From NCBI GenBank assembly GCA_900759715.1, contig CAAEXF010000113.1, positions 26,558 to 90,557 of the forward strand: a stretch of DNA of 64,000 bases. Reading direction: 5' to 3'. Position numbers and translations under genes: made by a program. Source of the stretch: Clostridium_AM sp900759715 (GTDB lineage: Bacteria; Bacillota; Clostridia; Clostridiales; Clostridiaceae). This document shows positions 41,287 to 50,092 of the stretch, piece after piece; positions within the stretch are counted from its first letter, which is position 1; every line of letters begins with the position of its first letter. The notes under the pieces were generated by a model. It searched no databases. It was not told the origin of the DNA and worked only from the letters and a program-made list of their open reading frames with translations.

Positions 41287-41516
41287 TTGACAATTGACAG
41301 TGGACAGAGGACAGTGAAGGAGGATTTTTCTCCACTCCGTTACGAAAAATCTTTAAATTTATATAAAGAAACTCCTGCAATTTTGCTTCGCAGGAGTACA
41401 CTCTGTGTAAGCGATGTTTTGCTTTAGCAAAATGAGCCTAAAAAAATAAATTAGTTTTCTGACGTAAGGAAGAAAACTCACCTTCACTGTCAATTGTCCA
41501 CTGTCAACTGTCCTCT
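41287..41516 (+). repeat. Family 1 MITE-like repeat, copy 3 (with internal insertion)
   Basis: About 230 bp bounded by TTGACAATTGACAGTGGACA and TGTCAACTGTCCTCT. It has the usual GAAGGAGGATTTTTCT and TTTTCTGACGTAAGGAAG blocks. It is about 40 bp longer than the others because of an extra hairpin near 41366-41398, with ACTCCTGC and GCAGGAGT around TTTTGCTTC. It lies between the lipoprotein gene and rpoN. Confidence 0.8.
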
Positions 41517-41627
41517 AAAAAATGCTCTGCATTTTTTCTATTTTGTGAATTTTAAATTTATACAAAATCCCTTTTCATGGTATAATAAAATGAGTAAATT
41601 TAAATGGTACAAAGCGGGGTGAAAAAA

Positions 41628-42995
41628 ATGAGTATGGATTTTGGCCTAAGTTTAACTCAGGAACAGAAACTAGTAATGACTCAAGAGATGCAGTTATCGG
41701 TTAAAATTCTTCAGATGTCAAGCTTTGAATTGCAAGAACATGTAGAAAAGGAATTAGAAGAAAATCCCGTACTTGATGCTAAAAGTATTGATGCAAACAA
41801 TGAAGAAAAAAATAAAGTAGACTATAAAGAATTAATTAAGTACTTTGAATTTGATAACTACAGCCATCATAGCTATGAAAAAAATGAAGATGATGATGTG
41901 TCTCCTTTTAATTTTATTTCTGAAAAAAAATCATTAAAAGAGTATTTAAAAGAGCAAATAAGGGACCTAGATGAAAAAGGATATATAAAAGCTATATGCT
42001 TATATATCATTGAAAACTTGGATGAAAGAGGATATCTAGCAGTAAAAGATAAAGATATAAGTGATGAGCTAAAAATATCGCTAGAGCTTACTGAATATTG
42101 TATACAAATAATACAATCTCTTGAGCCAGACGGAATAGGAGCAAGAGATTTAAAGGAATGCCTAAAAATACAAATATATAAGAAAGCGTTGGAAGACGAT
42201 AATATATATACTATAATAGACAAATATTTAGAAGCATTAGCTGAAAATAAATACACTTTCATTGCAAAGGAATTAAATATAGATGTTAAACAAGCACAGG
42301 AATATGGAGATATAATAAAATCTCTTTATCCTAAGCCATCAAGAGGTTTCTATACTGGCGAAGAGGTCAAGTATATAACTCCAGATGCATATATAAAGAA
42401 AATAGATGATGAATATTATATAATAATGAATGATGATATCCTTCCTAAACTAAGTATTAATGAAATTTATAAGGAAATAATAAGAAATGAAGATGATAAA
42501 AATGCTGTAGATTATGTGAAAGAAAAACTAAATAGTGCTTTATTTTTAATCAAAAGTATACAGCATAGAAAAAGTACTATATATAGAGTTCTGGAGAATA
42601 TTTTAGAACTACAAAGAGATTACTTTGATTATGGTGAAGAATACTTAAAACCTATGACACTTAGAGAAGTAGCAGAAAGCTTGGAGATGCATGAGTCAAC
42701 TATAAGTAGAGCTATTAGAGATAAATACATATATACAAGTAGAGGTACAGTAAAAATAAAAGATCTATTTACTACTGCTATATCATCCTCCGGAACTGGC
42801 GAAGATGTTTCTGTAAGAATAATTAAAAAGGCTATAAAAGATCTGATAGATAAAGAAGATAAAAAGAAGCCTCTTTCAGATCAGGTTATATGCGATTTAC
42901 TTAATAGAGAAGGCATGAATATTTCAAGAAGAACTGTAGCAAAATATAGAGAGGAAATGGGGATAAAGTCATCTAAGGGAAGAAAACGATTTTAG
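41628..42995 (+). CDS. rpoN: RNA polymerase sigma-54 factor
   Basis: 455 residues from the ATG at 41628 (MSMDFGLSLTQEQKLVMTQE), preceded by GGGGTG. The N-terminal glutamine- and leucine-rich region I (about 1-50) ends in LEENPVLD. The core-binding domain follows (YIIENLDERGYL, LEPDGIGARDLKECLKIQI). The HTH region is TLREVAESLEMHESTISRAI. The RpoN box is normally ARRTVAKYRE; here it reads SRRTVAKYRE near the C-terminus. It directs transcription that needs enhancer-binding activators. Placement just before cggR, the glycolytic repressor gene, is known from other clostridia. Confidence 0.95.
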   Translation: MSMDFGLSLTQEQKLVMTQEMQLSVKILQMSSFELQEHVEKELEENPVLDAKSIDANNEEKNKVDYKELIKYFEFDNYSHHSYEKNEDDDVSPFNFISEKKSLKEYLKEQIRDLDEKGYIKAICLYIIENLDERGYLAVKDKDISDELKISLELTEYCIQIIQSLEPDGIGARDLKECLKIQIYKKALEDDNIYTIIDKYLEALAENKYTFIAKELNIDVKQAQEYGDIIKSLYPKPSRGFYTGEEVKYITPDAYIKKIDDEYYIIMNDDILPKLSINEIYKEIIRNEDDKNAVDYVKEKLNSALFLIKSIQHRKSTIYRVLENILELQRDYFDYGEEYLKPMTLREVAESLEMHESTISRAIRDKYIYTSRGTVKIKDLFTTAISSSGTGEDVSVRIIKKAIKDLIDKEDKKKPLSDQVICDLLNREGMNISRRTVAKYREEMGIKSSKGRKRF

Positions 42996-43046
42996 TCCCC
43001 TTCCCTTATTGTTCACAATTTATTCACATTTTTTTTGAAAATACTA

Positions 43047-43117
43047 TTTAAAAAAAATAATATTTGTCTTATAATATAAGTGGGACACAAAAGTTAGTAG
43101 TGGGACGATAAATGTCC
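43047..43117 (+). promoter_or_regulatory. cggR promoter with CggR operator
   Basis: TATAAT (43070-43075) has only a weak -35 match (TTTAAA at 43047-43052). Directly behind it GGGAC occurs at 43082-43086 and 43102-43106, 20 bp apart, and TGTC follows the second block after six bases (43113-43116). This is the Bacillus subtilis CggR operator pattern GGGACN6TGTC in tandem, with a poorer first TGTC (GTTA). CggR bound here should block its own operon when fructose-1,6-bisphosphate is low. Confidence 0.75.
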
Positions 43118-43132
43118 AAAGAGGTGTTTTGT

Positions 43133-44158
43133 TTGGAAGAAGTTTTAAAATTACAGCAGAAAATAGTTCCTGAAATAGTGGAATTATTTGAGAAAAGATA
43201 TAATATATTAAGAACTATATACTATAATCAACCAATAGGAAGAAGAGTACTTGCTAATAATTTAGGAATTGGTGAGAGAATAGTAAGAACAGAAATAAAC
43301 TTTTTAAAGAGTCAAAACTTTATAGAGATAAGTACTCCAGGTATGACAATAACAGATGAGGGAGAAGAGATAATTGACAAGCTTAAAGACTTTATCCATC
43401 ATCTAAGAGGTTTATCAGAAATAGAAAAATTCTTAAAAGAGAGTTTAAAACTGAGAAATGTAATAATTGTTCCTGGAGATTTAAATGAAGACAGCACGGT
43501 TATTAACGAGTTAGGTAGAGCTGCATCAAATTATTTAAAAAGTGTAGTGAAAGACAACAGTATTATTGCTATAACAGGAGGTTCTACCGTAAAAGAAGTT
43601 ATTGACAATATGCCAAGAGTAGCAGGCTTGAAAGATATACTAGTAGTACCTGCCAGAGGTGGAATGGGGAAAAATGTAGAAACTCAGGCAAATACCCTAG
43701 CTGCTAAACTTGCAAATAAGGTAGAAGGAAACTACAAATTACTACATGTTCCAGACAACTTAAGTGACAAGGCTATGAGCACCATAATAAAAGAAACAGA
43801 TATCCAGGATATATTAAGCAACATATATAATGCAAATATATTAATTTATGGTGTAGGAAGAGCTGAGTTAATGGCTGAGCGAAGAGGACTTTCAGAAGAA
43901 GAAATAGATGAGATAAAGGATAAAGGTGCTGTTGGAGAAGCCTTCGGGTATTATTTCAACAAAGAAGGAAAAATAGTTCATTCTACACCAAGTATAGGAA
44001 TAAGAAATGAAGAGATTGGAAAAATAGAAACATTGATAGCTGTAGCAGGAGGAAAAAGTAAAGCAAAGGCAATTATTGCTACACAATTGAACAATCCTAA
44101 TGGAGTGTTAATTACAGACGAAGGCGCAGCTAGAGAACTAATAAATCTTTTTAAGTAG
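43133..44158 (+). CDS. cggR: Central glycolytic genes regulator (SorC/DeoR family)
   Basis: 341 residues from the TTG at 43133, preceded by GAGGTG, giving the length of B. subtilis CggR; the upstream ATG at 43112 overlaps the operator. The N-terminal winged helix has RYNILRTIYYNQPIGRRVLA and LGIGERIVRTEINFLKSQ. The effector domain has ITGGSTVKEVIDNMP and VPARGGMGKNVETQANTLA. The C-terminal motif is GVLITDEGAARELI. CggR represses the gap operon and is released by fructose-1,6-bisphosphate. It heads the row gap-pgk-tpiA-gpmI, as in Bacillus, though eno is not adjacent here. Confidence 0.93.
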   Translation: MEEVLKLQQKIVPEIVELFEKRYNILRTIYYNQPIGRRVLANNLGIGERIVRTEINFLKSQNFIEISTPGMTITDEGEEIIDKLKDFIHHLRGLSEIEKFLKESLKLRNVIIVPGDLNEDSTVINELGRAASNYLKSVVKDNSIIAITGGSTVKEVIDNMPRVAGLKDILVVPARGGMGKNVETQANTLAAKLANKVEGNYKLLHVPDNLSDKAMSTIIKETDIQDILSNIYNANILIYGVGRAELMAERRGLSEEEIDEIKDKGAVGEAFGYYFNKEGKIVHSTPSIGIRNEEIGKIETLIAVAGGKSKAKAIIATQLNNPNGVLITDEGAARELINLFK

Positions 44159-44209
44159 ACAGTAAATTTAAAATCTATATATAAAAATATATTTTTAGGA
44201 GGAATTACA

Positions 44210-45208
44210 ATGGTTAAAGTAGCTATTAATGGTTTTGGAAGAATAGGAAGATTAGCATTAAGACTGATGATCAACAACCCAGAATTTGAAGTTGTTGCAA
44301 TAAATGACTTAACAGATGCTAAAACATTAGCACATTTATTCAAATATGATTCAGCTCAAGGAAGATTTGATGGAGAAATCAAAGTTGAAGAAGGAGCTTT
44401 CGTGGTTAACGGAAAAGAAATAAAAGTAACTGCTGAAAGAAATCCAGCAAACTTACCATGGGGACAATTAGGAGTAGACGTAGTATTAGAATGTACTGGT
44501 TTCTTCGCTTCAAAGGAAAAAGCAGAAGCTCACATACAAGCTGGTGCAAAGAAGGTTGTTATATCAGCACCTGCAACAGGAGACTTAAAGACAGTTGTAT
44601 TCAACGTAAACCAAAATGTATTAGATGGAACAGAAACAGTTATATCTGGTGCATCATGTACAACAAACTGCTTAGCTCCAATGGCTAAAGTATTACAAGA
44701 TAAATTTGGATTAACAAAAGGATTTATGACTACAATCCATGCTTATACAAATGATCAAAACACTTTAGACGCTCCACACGGAAAAGGTGATTTAAGAAGA
44801 GCAAGAGCAGCAGCTGCAAACATCGTTCCAAACTCAACTGGTGCAGCTAAAGCTATCGGTTTAGTTATACCTGAATTAAAAGGTAAATTAGATGGAGGAG
44901 CTCAAAGAGTTCCAGTTATAACTGGTTCATTAACTGAATTAGTTTGTACTTTAGAAAAGAAAGTAACAGTTGATGAAATAAACGAAGCAATGAAAGCTGC
45001 TGCTAACGAGTCATTTGGATATACTGAAGAACCATTAGTATCTTCAGATATAATCGGAATCAGCTTTGGTTCATTATTTGATGCAACTCAAACTAAGGTT
45101 ATGGAAGTAAATGGTGAGCAATTAGTTAAAGTTGCTTCATGGTATGATAACGAAATGTCATATACTTCACAATTAATCAGAACTTTAAAATATTTTGTAA
45201 CTAAATAG
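44210..45208 (+). CDS. gap: Glyceraldehyde-3-phosphate dehydrogenase
   Basis: 332 residues. Oxidises glyceraldehyde-3-phosphate with NAD+ and phosphate to 1,3-bisphosphoglycerate. The NAD-binding start is VAINGFGRIGRLALRLM; the catalytic cysteine is in SGASCTTNCLAPMAKVL, with His in TTIHAYTNDQNTLD. The C-terminal SWYDNEMSYTSQLIRTL is canonical. TAGGAGGAATT precedes the ATG. Codon choice is strongly optimised compared with most of the window. A terminator-like hairpin after it suggests that part of the transcripts end here. Confidence 0.97.
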   Translation: MVKVAINGFGRIGRLALRLMINNPEFEVVAINDLTDAKTLAHLFKYDSAQGRFDGEIKVEEGAFVVNGKEIKVTAERNPANLPWGQLGVDVVLECTGFFASKEKAEAHIQAGAKKVVISAPATGDLKTVVFNVNQNVLDGTETVISGASCTTNCLAPMAKVLQDKFGLTKGFMTTIHAYTNDQNTLDAPHGKGDLRRARAAAANIVPNSTGAAKAIGLVIPELKGKLDGGAQRVPVITGSLTELVCTLEKKVTVDEINEAMKAAANESFGYTEEPLVSSDIIGISFGSLFDATQTKVMEVNGEQLVKVASWYDNEMSYTSQLIRTLKYFVTK

Positions 45209-45237
45209 TTAAAGTCTTAAAGCGTAAATGTATCATA

Positions 45238-45283
45238 TAGGTCTGGTTTTGTAGTTTTGGCTATAAGGCCAGACTTTTTTCAA
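45238..45283 (+). terminator. Terminator-like hairpin between gap and pgk
   Basis: GGTCTGG, a long loop and CCAGACTTTTTT. It may separate abundant gap mRNA from the longer message. A TATAAT at 45385-45390 before pgk hints at a second promoter. Confidence 0.6.
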
Positions 45284-45482
45284 ATAACTTGATTCCTGTA
45301 TTCAGTCAACTGGGAATTAGATTGAAGAAAAACAACAATTAAAAAATATTGTGATAAAAATATGGAAAATATTAAGTAATGGTATATAATATAGAATTGA
45401 GAGATGTGGGTTGTTTTTGCTCCAGTGTTAAAAAAGCAATCTGCGCTCCAAGTTTTCTAATTTAAAAAGAGGGGTGTTTTTA

Positions 45483-46676
45483 ATGGCTTTTAATAAAAAG
45501 ACAATAGAAGATGTAGAAGTAAGAGGAAAAAGAGTTTTAGTAAGATGTGATTTTAACGTTCCACTAGCAGAAGGAAGAATAACTGATGAAAATAGATTAG
45601 TTGGAGCTATGCCAACTATAAAATACTTAATAGAAAATGGAGCAAAAGTTATACTTTGCTCACACCTTGGAAAAGCTAAAGGACCAGATGCAACAAAGAC
45701 TTTAGCTCCAGTTGCTAAGAGATTATCAGAAATGTTAGGAAAAGAAGTAGTTTTCGCTGCTGATGACGTTGTTGTTGGAGAAAATGCTAAAGCTGCTGTA
45801 GCTAACATGAAAGACGGAGATGTAGTTCTTCTTGAAAACACAAGATTTAGACCAGAAGAAGGAAAGAACGAAGAGTCATTCTCAAAAGATTTAGCTTCAC
45901 TTGCTGATATATTTGTAAATGATGCATTCGGAACAGCTCACAGAGCTCACTGTTCAACTGTTGGAGTTACTCAGTTTGTACCAGTATCAGTATGCGGATA
46001 CTTAATTCAAAAAGAATTAAAGTTCTTAGGAGAAGCTGTTGAAAATCCAGTAAGACCATTTGTTGCAATACTTGGCGGAGCTAAAGTATCAGACAAAATC
46101 AATGTTATAAACAACTTACTAGAAAAAGTTGATACTCTAATAATTGGTGGAGGAATGGCTTACACATTCTTAAAAGCACAAGGATTCTCAATAGGAACAT
46201 CACTTCTTGAAGCTGATAAAGTTGATTATGCAAAAGAAATGATGGATAAAGCAGAAGCTAAGGGAGTTAAATTATTACTTCCAGTAGATAACGTAGTTGG
46301 AGATAAATTCTCAGCAGATGCAGCTCCAATTGTAACTGAAGATCAAAATATTCCAGAAGGACATATGGGTCTTGATATCGGACCAAAGACTGCTGAACTT
46401 TATGCTAATGCTGTTAAAGAAGCTAAAACAGTTATTTGGAACGGACCAATGGGAGTATTCGAATTCGAAAACTTTGCAAAAGGTACTATTGCAGTAGCAA
46501 AAGCTATGGCTAATTCAGATGCTACAACTGTTATTGGTGGAGGAGACAGTGCGGCTGCTGTTAACATATTAGGATTCGGAGATAAGATGACTCACATATC
46601 AACTGGTGGTGGAGCATCACTTGAGTTCTTAGAAGGAAAAGCATTACCAGGTATAGAAGCATTAAACGATAAGTAA
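45483..46676 (+). CDS. pgk: Phosphoglycerate kinase
   Basis: 397 residues from the ATG at 45483 (MAFNKKTIEDVEVRGKRVLV), preceded by AGAGGGGTG. It converts 1,3-bisphosphoglycerate and ADP to 3-phosphoglycerate and ATP. Visible blocks are VRCDFNVPL, SHLGKAKGPD, NDAFGTAHRAHCSTVG, LGGAKVSDKI, and the nucleotide-binding MGVFEFENFAKGT and GGGDSAAAV. No anomaly is present. It is followed by a family 1 repeat, which separates it from tpiA. Confidence 0.97.
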   Translation: MAFNKKTIEDVEVRGKRVLVRCDFNVPLAEGRITDENRLVGAMPTIKYLIENGAKVILCSHLGKAKGPDATKTLAPVAKRLSEMLGKEVVFAADDVVVGENAKAAVANMKDGDVVLLENTRFRPEEGKNEESFSKDLASLADIFVNDAFGTAHRAHCSTVGVTQFVPVSVCGYLIQKELKFLGEAVENPVRPFVAILGGAKVSDKINVINNLLEKVDTLIIGGGMAYTFLKAQGFSIGTSLLEADKVDYAKEMMDKAEAKGVKLLLPVDNVVGDKFSADAAPIVTEDQNIPEGHMGLDIGPKTAELYANAVKEAKTVIWNGPMGVFEFENFAKGTIAVAKAMANSDATTVIGGGDSAAAVNILGFGDKMTHISTGGGASLEFLEGKALPGIEALNDK

Positions 46677-46699
46677 TAAAAAAATGGGTCGCATTTTTT

Positions 46700-46887
46700 A
46701 GAGGACAGAGGACAATTGACAGAGGACAGTGAAGGAGAATTTTTCTACGTTACACTACGAAAAATCTTTAATTATATTATAAGCCGATGTTTCACATTAG
46801 TGAAACGAGCTCAAAAATAAATTAGTTTTCTGACGTAAGGAAGATAACTCACCTTCACTGTCCTCTGTACTCTGTCAATTGTCCTCT
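46700..46887 (+). repeat. Family 1 MITE-like repeat, copy 4 (between pgk and tpiA)
   Basis: About 188 bp bounded by AGAGGACAGAGGACAATTG and CAATTGTCCTCT, with GAAGGAGAATTTTTCT and TTTTCTGACGTAAGGAAG inside. It is flanked on the right by TTTTGTATCGCAAAATTTT, an imperfect palindrome. It lies inside the row of glycolytic genes. Confidence 0.85.
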
Positions 46888-46977
46888 TTAAAAATTTTGT
46901 ATCGCAAAATTTTTAAATTACGAATTACAGTAAGATTATTAAGTGTTTAAAATAAAATAGAATCGAGGTAATTAATA

Positions 46978-47724
46978 ATGAGAAAGTCAATAATAGCTGG
47001 AAACTGGAAAATGAACAATACTATAGAAGAAGGAATAAAACTAGTTGAGGAGCTAAAAGCTTTAGTAAAAGAAGCGAAGTGTGATGTAGTTGTATGTCCA
47101 CCATTTGTAGCTTTAGATGCGGTGTTAAAAGCTGTTAAGGGAACAAATATAAAAGTTGGAGCTCAAAATATGCACTTTGAGGAAAAAGGAGCATATACTG
47201 GAGAGGTTGCACCAGCAATGCTTGCAGCTATGGGTGTTGAATATGTAATAATTGGACATAGTGAAAGAAGACAATATTTTAACGAAACTGACGAAACTGT
47301 AAATAAGAAGACTAAAAAGGCTTTTGAGCACAACTTAACTCCAATAGTTTGCTGTGGAGAAAGTTTAGAAGAAAGAGAAGCAAATATAACTGAAGAAGTT
47401 TTAGGAAGACAAATAAAATTAGATTTAGCAGGATTAACAAATGAGCAAGTTGAAAAATTAGTTGTAGCTTATGAGCCAATTTGGGCTATAGGAACTGGTA
47501 AAACAGCTACTGATGAGCAAGCTAATGAAACAATAGCTTATATTAGAAACGTAATAGCTGGAATGTATGGAAAAGAAACTGCTGAAAAAACAAGAATTCA
47601 ATATGGTGGTTCTGTAAAACCAAGCACAATAAAGGCTCAAATGGCACAATCAGATATAGATGGTGCATTAGTTGGAGGAGCTAGTCTAAAAGCAGAAGAT
47701 TTTGCTGCAATAGTAAACTATTAA
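46978..47724 (+). CDS. tpiA: Triosephosphate isomerase
   Basis: 248 residues. Interconverts dihydroxyacetone phosphate and glyceraldehyde-3-phosphate. Catalytic residues are visible: Lys in AGNWKMNNT, His in IIGHSERRQYF and Glu in VAYEPIWAIGTGKTA, with the phosphate loop YGGSVKPSTI and VGGASL at the end. The start follows ATCGAGGTAAT. It is flanked on both sides by family 1 repeats, so its co-transcription with pgk and gpmI cannot be assumed, although all share orientation. Confidence 0.97.
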   Translation: MRKSIIAGNWKMNNTIEEGIKLVEELKALVKEAKCDVVVCPPFVALDAVLKAVKGTNIKVGAQNMHFEEKGAYTGEVAPAMLAAMGVEYVIIGHSERRQYFNETDETVNKKTKKAFEHNLTPIVCCGESLEEREANITEEVLGRQIKLDLAGLTNEQVEKLVVAYEPIWAIGTGKTATDEQANETIAYIRNVIAGMYGKETAEKTRIQYGGSVKPSTIKAQMAQSDIDGALVGGASLKAEDFAAIVNY

Positions 47725-47744
47725 AAAATTGCGAAGCAATTTTC

Positions 47745-47933
47745 AGAGGACAGAGGACAATTGACAGAGGACAATGAAGGAGGATTTTTCTACGCTACAC
47801 TACGAAAAATCTTTAATTATATTATAAGCCGATGTTTCGCATTAGTGAAACGAGCTCAAAAATAAATTGGTTTTTCTGACGTAAGGAAGAAAACTCACCT
47901 TCACTGTCCTCTGTCCTCTGTCAATTGTCCTCT
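47745..47933 (+). repeat. Family 1 MITE-like repeat, copy 5 (between tpiA and gpmI)
   Basis: About 189 bp, nearly identical to copy 4 one kilobase upstream, including the shared CTACGCTACACTACGAAAAA variant block. Its ends are AGAGGACAGAGGACAATTG and CAATTGTCCTCT. The left flank is the palindrome AAAATTGCGAAGCAATTTT. Confidence 0.87.
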
Positions 47934-48023
47934 TAAAAATCTTGTGTCGCAAAATTTTTATACTATGAATCAATTGTCAATTGATAAAAATTTATAACTC
48001 AAAAAAACTTTTGGAGGGTAAAG

Positions 48024-49553
48024 ATGAGTAAAAAACCAGTAATGCTAATGGTACTTGATGGATTCGGACTTTCAGATAGAGAAGATGGAAATGCAATTAG
48101 AGCAGCGCACAAACCTAACTATGATAGATATTGGAATAACTATCCTCATACTCAAATAAAAGCAAGTGGATTAAGTGTTGGACTTCCAGAAGGGCAAATG
48201 GGAAACTCAGAAGTTGGACATCTAAATATTGGTGCTGGAAGAATAGTATATCAAGCGCTTACAAGAATAACAAAATCTATTAATGACGGTGACTTTTTTG
48301 AAAATGAGGCACTAAATAATGCTGTAAACAATGCACTACAGAATAACTCAGCTCTTCATTTAATGGGACTTCTATCAGATGGAGGAGTTCATTCACATAT
48401 AGACCATTTAAAAGGACTTCTAAGATTAGCTAAACAAAAAGGAGTAAACAAGGTATATCTTCATGCCTTTACAGATGGAAGAGACGTTCCGCCTTCATCA
48501 GCAATACAGTTTATTGAAGATATTGAAGACTTCATGAGAGAGATAGGGGTTGGAGAGATAGCCACTGTATCAGGAAGATACTATGCTATGGATAGAGATA
48601 AGAGATGGGAAAGAGTAAACTTGGCTTATAACGCTATGGTGCTTGGAAAAGGTGAAGAATCACTAAGTGCAGTAGAAGCCATAAAAAAATCATACAATGA
48701 TAACAAAACAGATGAATTTGTAATTCCAACAGTAGTAGTTAAGGACGGAAGACCAACAGCTACAATAAATAGTAAAGACTCAGTGATATTCTTTAATTTC
48801 AGACCGGATAGAGCAAGAGAAATAACAAGGGCAATAAATGATAGAGTATTTGACGGATTTTCAAGAGAGCCGCTAAACCTTGTATTTGTAACTATGACAG
48901 AGTATGATGCTACACTTGAAAATGTGCAAATAGCATTTGGAGCTGATAGTTACACAAATACTCTTGGTGAATATGTAAGCAAACTAGGTAAAAATCAACT
49001 AAGAATAGCTGAAACTGAAAAATATGCTCATGTAACCTTCTTCTTCAATGGAGGGGTAGAAGAGCCTAATGCAAATGAAGATAGGGCTTTAATACCTTCA
49101 CCAAAGGTTGCGACCTACGATCTTCAACCAGAAATGAGTGCATATAAGGTTACAGAAGAGCTTATAAATAGAATAGATGAAGACAAATATGATTTAATCA
49201 TATTAAACTATGCAAATCCAGATATGGTTGGACATACAGGCGTGTTTGAAGCTGCCAAAAAAGCAATAGAAGTTGTAGATGAATGTTTAGGTAGAGTTGT
49301 TGATAAGATATTAGAAAAGAATGGAGCAGTGTTTATAACTGCAGATCACGGAAATGCAGAACAGATGATAGACTACTCAACAGGGGCGCCAATGACAGCG
49401 CATACAACAGACGATGTTCCATTTATATATGTATCAGAAAATGCTAGTGAGTTAAGAGAAGGTGGAGTGCTAGCAGATATAGCACCAACTATGCTTCAAG
49501 TTATGGGACTTGAAAAACCTAAAGAAATGACTGGAAGCAGCCTTATAAAGTAA
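48024..49553 (+). CDS. gpmI: 2,3-bisphosphoglycerate-independent phosphoglycerate mutase
   Basis: 509 residues. Converts 3-phosphoglycerate to 2-phosphoglycerate using two Mn2+ ions. The metal- and phosphoserine-binding motifs are MLMVLDGFGLSD, GQMGNSEVGHLNIGAG (active-site Ser) and the C-terminal ITADHGNAEQMID with AHTTDDVPF. The DGRDVPPSS and FRPDRAREI blocks are also typical. TTTGGAGGGT precedes the start. It is the last plus-strand glycolytic gene of this row; eno follows only 8 kb later, beyond a cluster on the opposite strand. Confidence 0.97.
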   Translation: MSKKPVMLMVLDGFGLSDREDGNAIRAAHKPNYDRYWNNYPHTQIKASGLSVGLPEGQMGNSEVGHLNIGAGRIVYQALTRITKSINDGDFFENEALNNAVNNALQNNSALHLMGLLSDGGVHSHIDHLKGLLRLAKQKGVNKVYLHAFTDGRDVPPSSAIQFIEDIEDFMREIGVGEIATVSGRYYAMDRDKRWERVNLAYNAMVLGKGEESLSAVEAIKKSYNDNKTDEFVIPTVVVKDGRPTATINSKDSVIFFNFRPDRAREITRAINDRVFDGFSREPLNLVFVTMTEYDATLENVQIAFGADSYTNTLGEYVSKLGKNQLRIAETEKYAHVTFFFNGGVEEPNANEDRALIPSPKVATYDLQPEMSAYKVTEELINRIDEDKYDLIILNYANPDMVGHTGVFEAAKKAIEVVDECLGRVVDKILEKNGAVFITADHGNAEQMIDYSTGAPMTAHTTDDVPFIYVSENASELREGGVLADIAPTMLQVMGLEKPKEMTGSSLIK

Positions 49554-49556
49554 AGC

Positions 49557-50088
49557 ATAGAGGTATTCAATCTAAGTGTTCGACTCATCAGCGGTATTCA
49601 TAGGGATACCTCTTCTGTACTGTTAATAATTTTAGTTATCTCTAAGGCTCACTGCTAAGAACCTTAACAATCTTAAATAAACTCGCTACGCTCAAACAGT
49701 ATTTAAGATTGTAAATGTTCTAAAGCAGCTTCGCCAAGAGCTAACATAAAACCATTAAATGTACTGCCAGATGTACCCCTATGAATACCTATGATCAAGT
49801 CAATTATCAAGGTTGTTTATCTATATAGGGAAACTAACCAGAAAGTTAATTTATATAAAGGGATATGTTTCTAAAGTTGAAGGTAGATTTAAAAACTTTG
49901 TGTCAGTCTTAGCGAAGGGTTTTAAGACAACCTTAGAACTTAGATAGTGTTTGAGCATGGCGAGTTTATCTAAGTCTTAGGTCGTCTAAAACACGAGTCT
50001 TAGACTGGCTAAAAGTTTTTAACGGACTGAAGATTTGGAAACATAGCCCGGGGTATAAATTAACTTTCGGTCTAGTACCTCTATATAA
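49557..50088 (+). repeat. Family 2 repeat, copy B (two long imperfect hairpins)
   Basis: About 532 bp, colinear with copy A at 29063-29588 and in the same orientation. Its outer ends ATAGAGGTA and TACCTCTAT are inverted copies. Loop one reads AACTCGCTACGCTCAAACAG and loop two TGTTTGAGCATGGCGAGTTT, again complementary. It fills the whole space between the convergent gpmI and the 1202-residue redox gene, where its hairpins could also act as a transcription barrier. No open frame is present. Confidence 0.87.
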
Positions 50089-50092
50089 TTTA

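Noticed and set aside
6812..47933. CRISPR-like arrangement of the repeated AGAGGACA/CAATTGACAG units
   Set aside because: Copies are dispersed over the window, contain internal structure and lack regularly spaced spacers; no cas genes are present.
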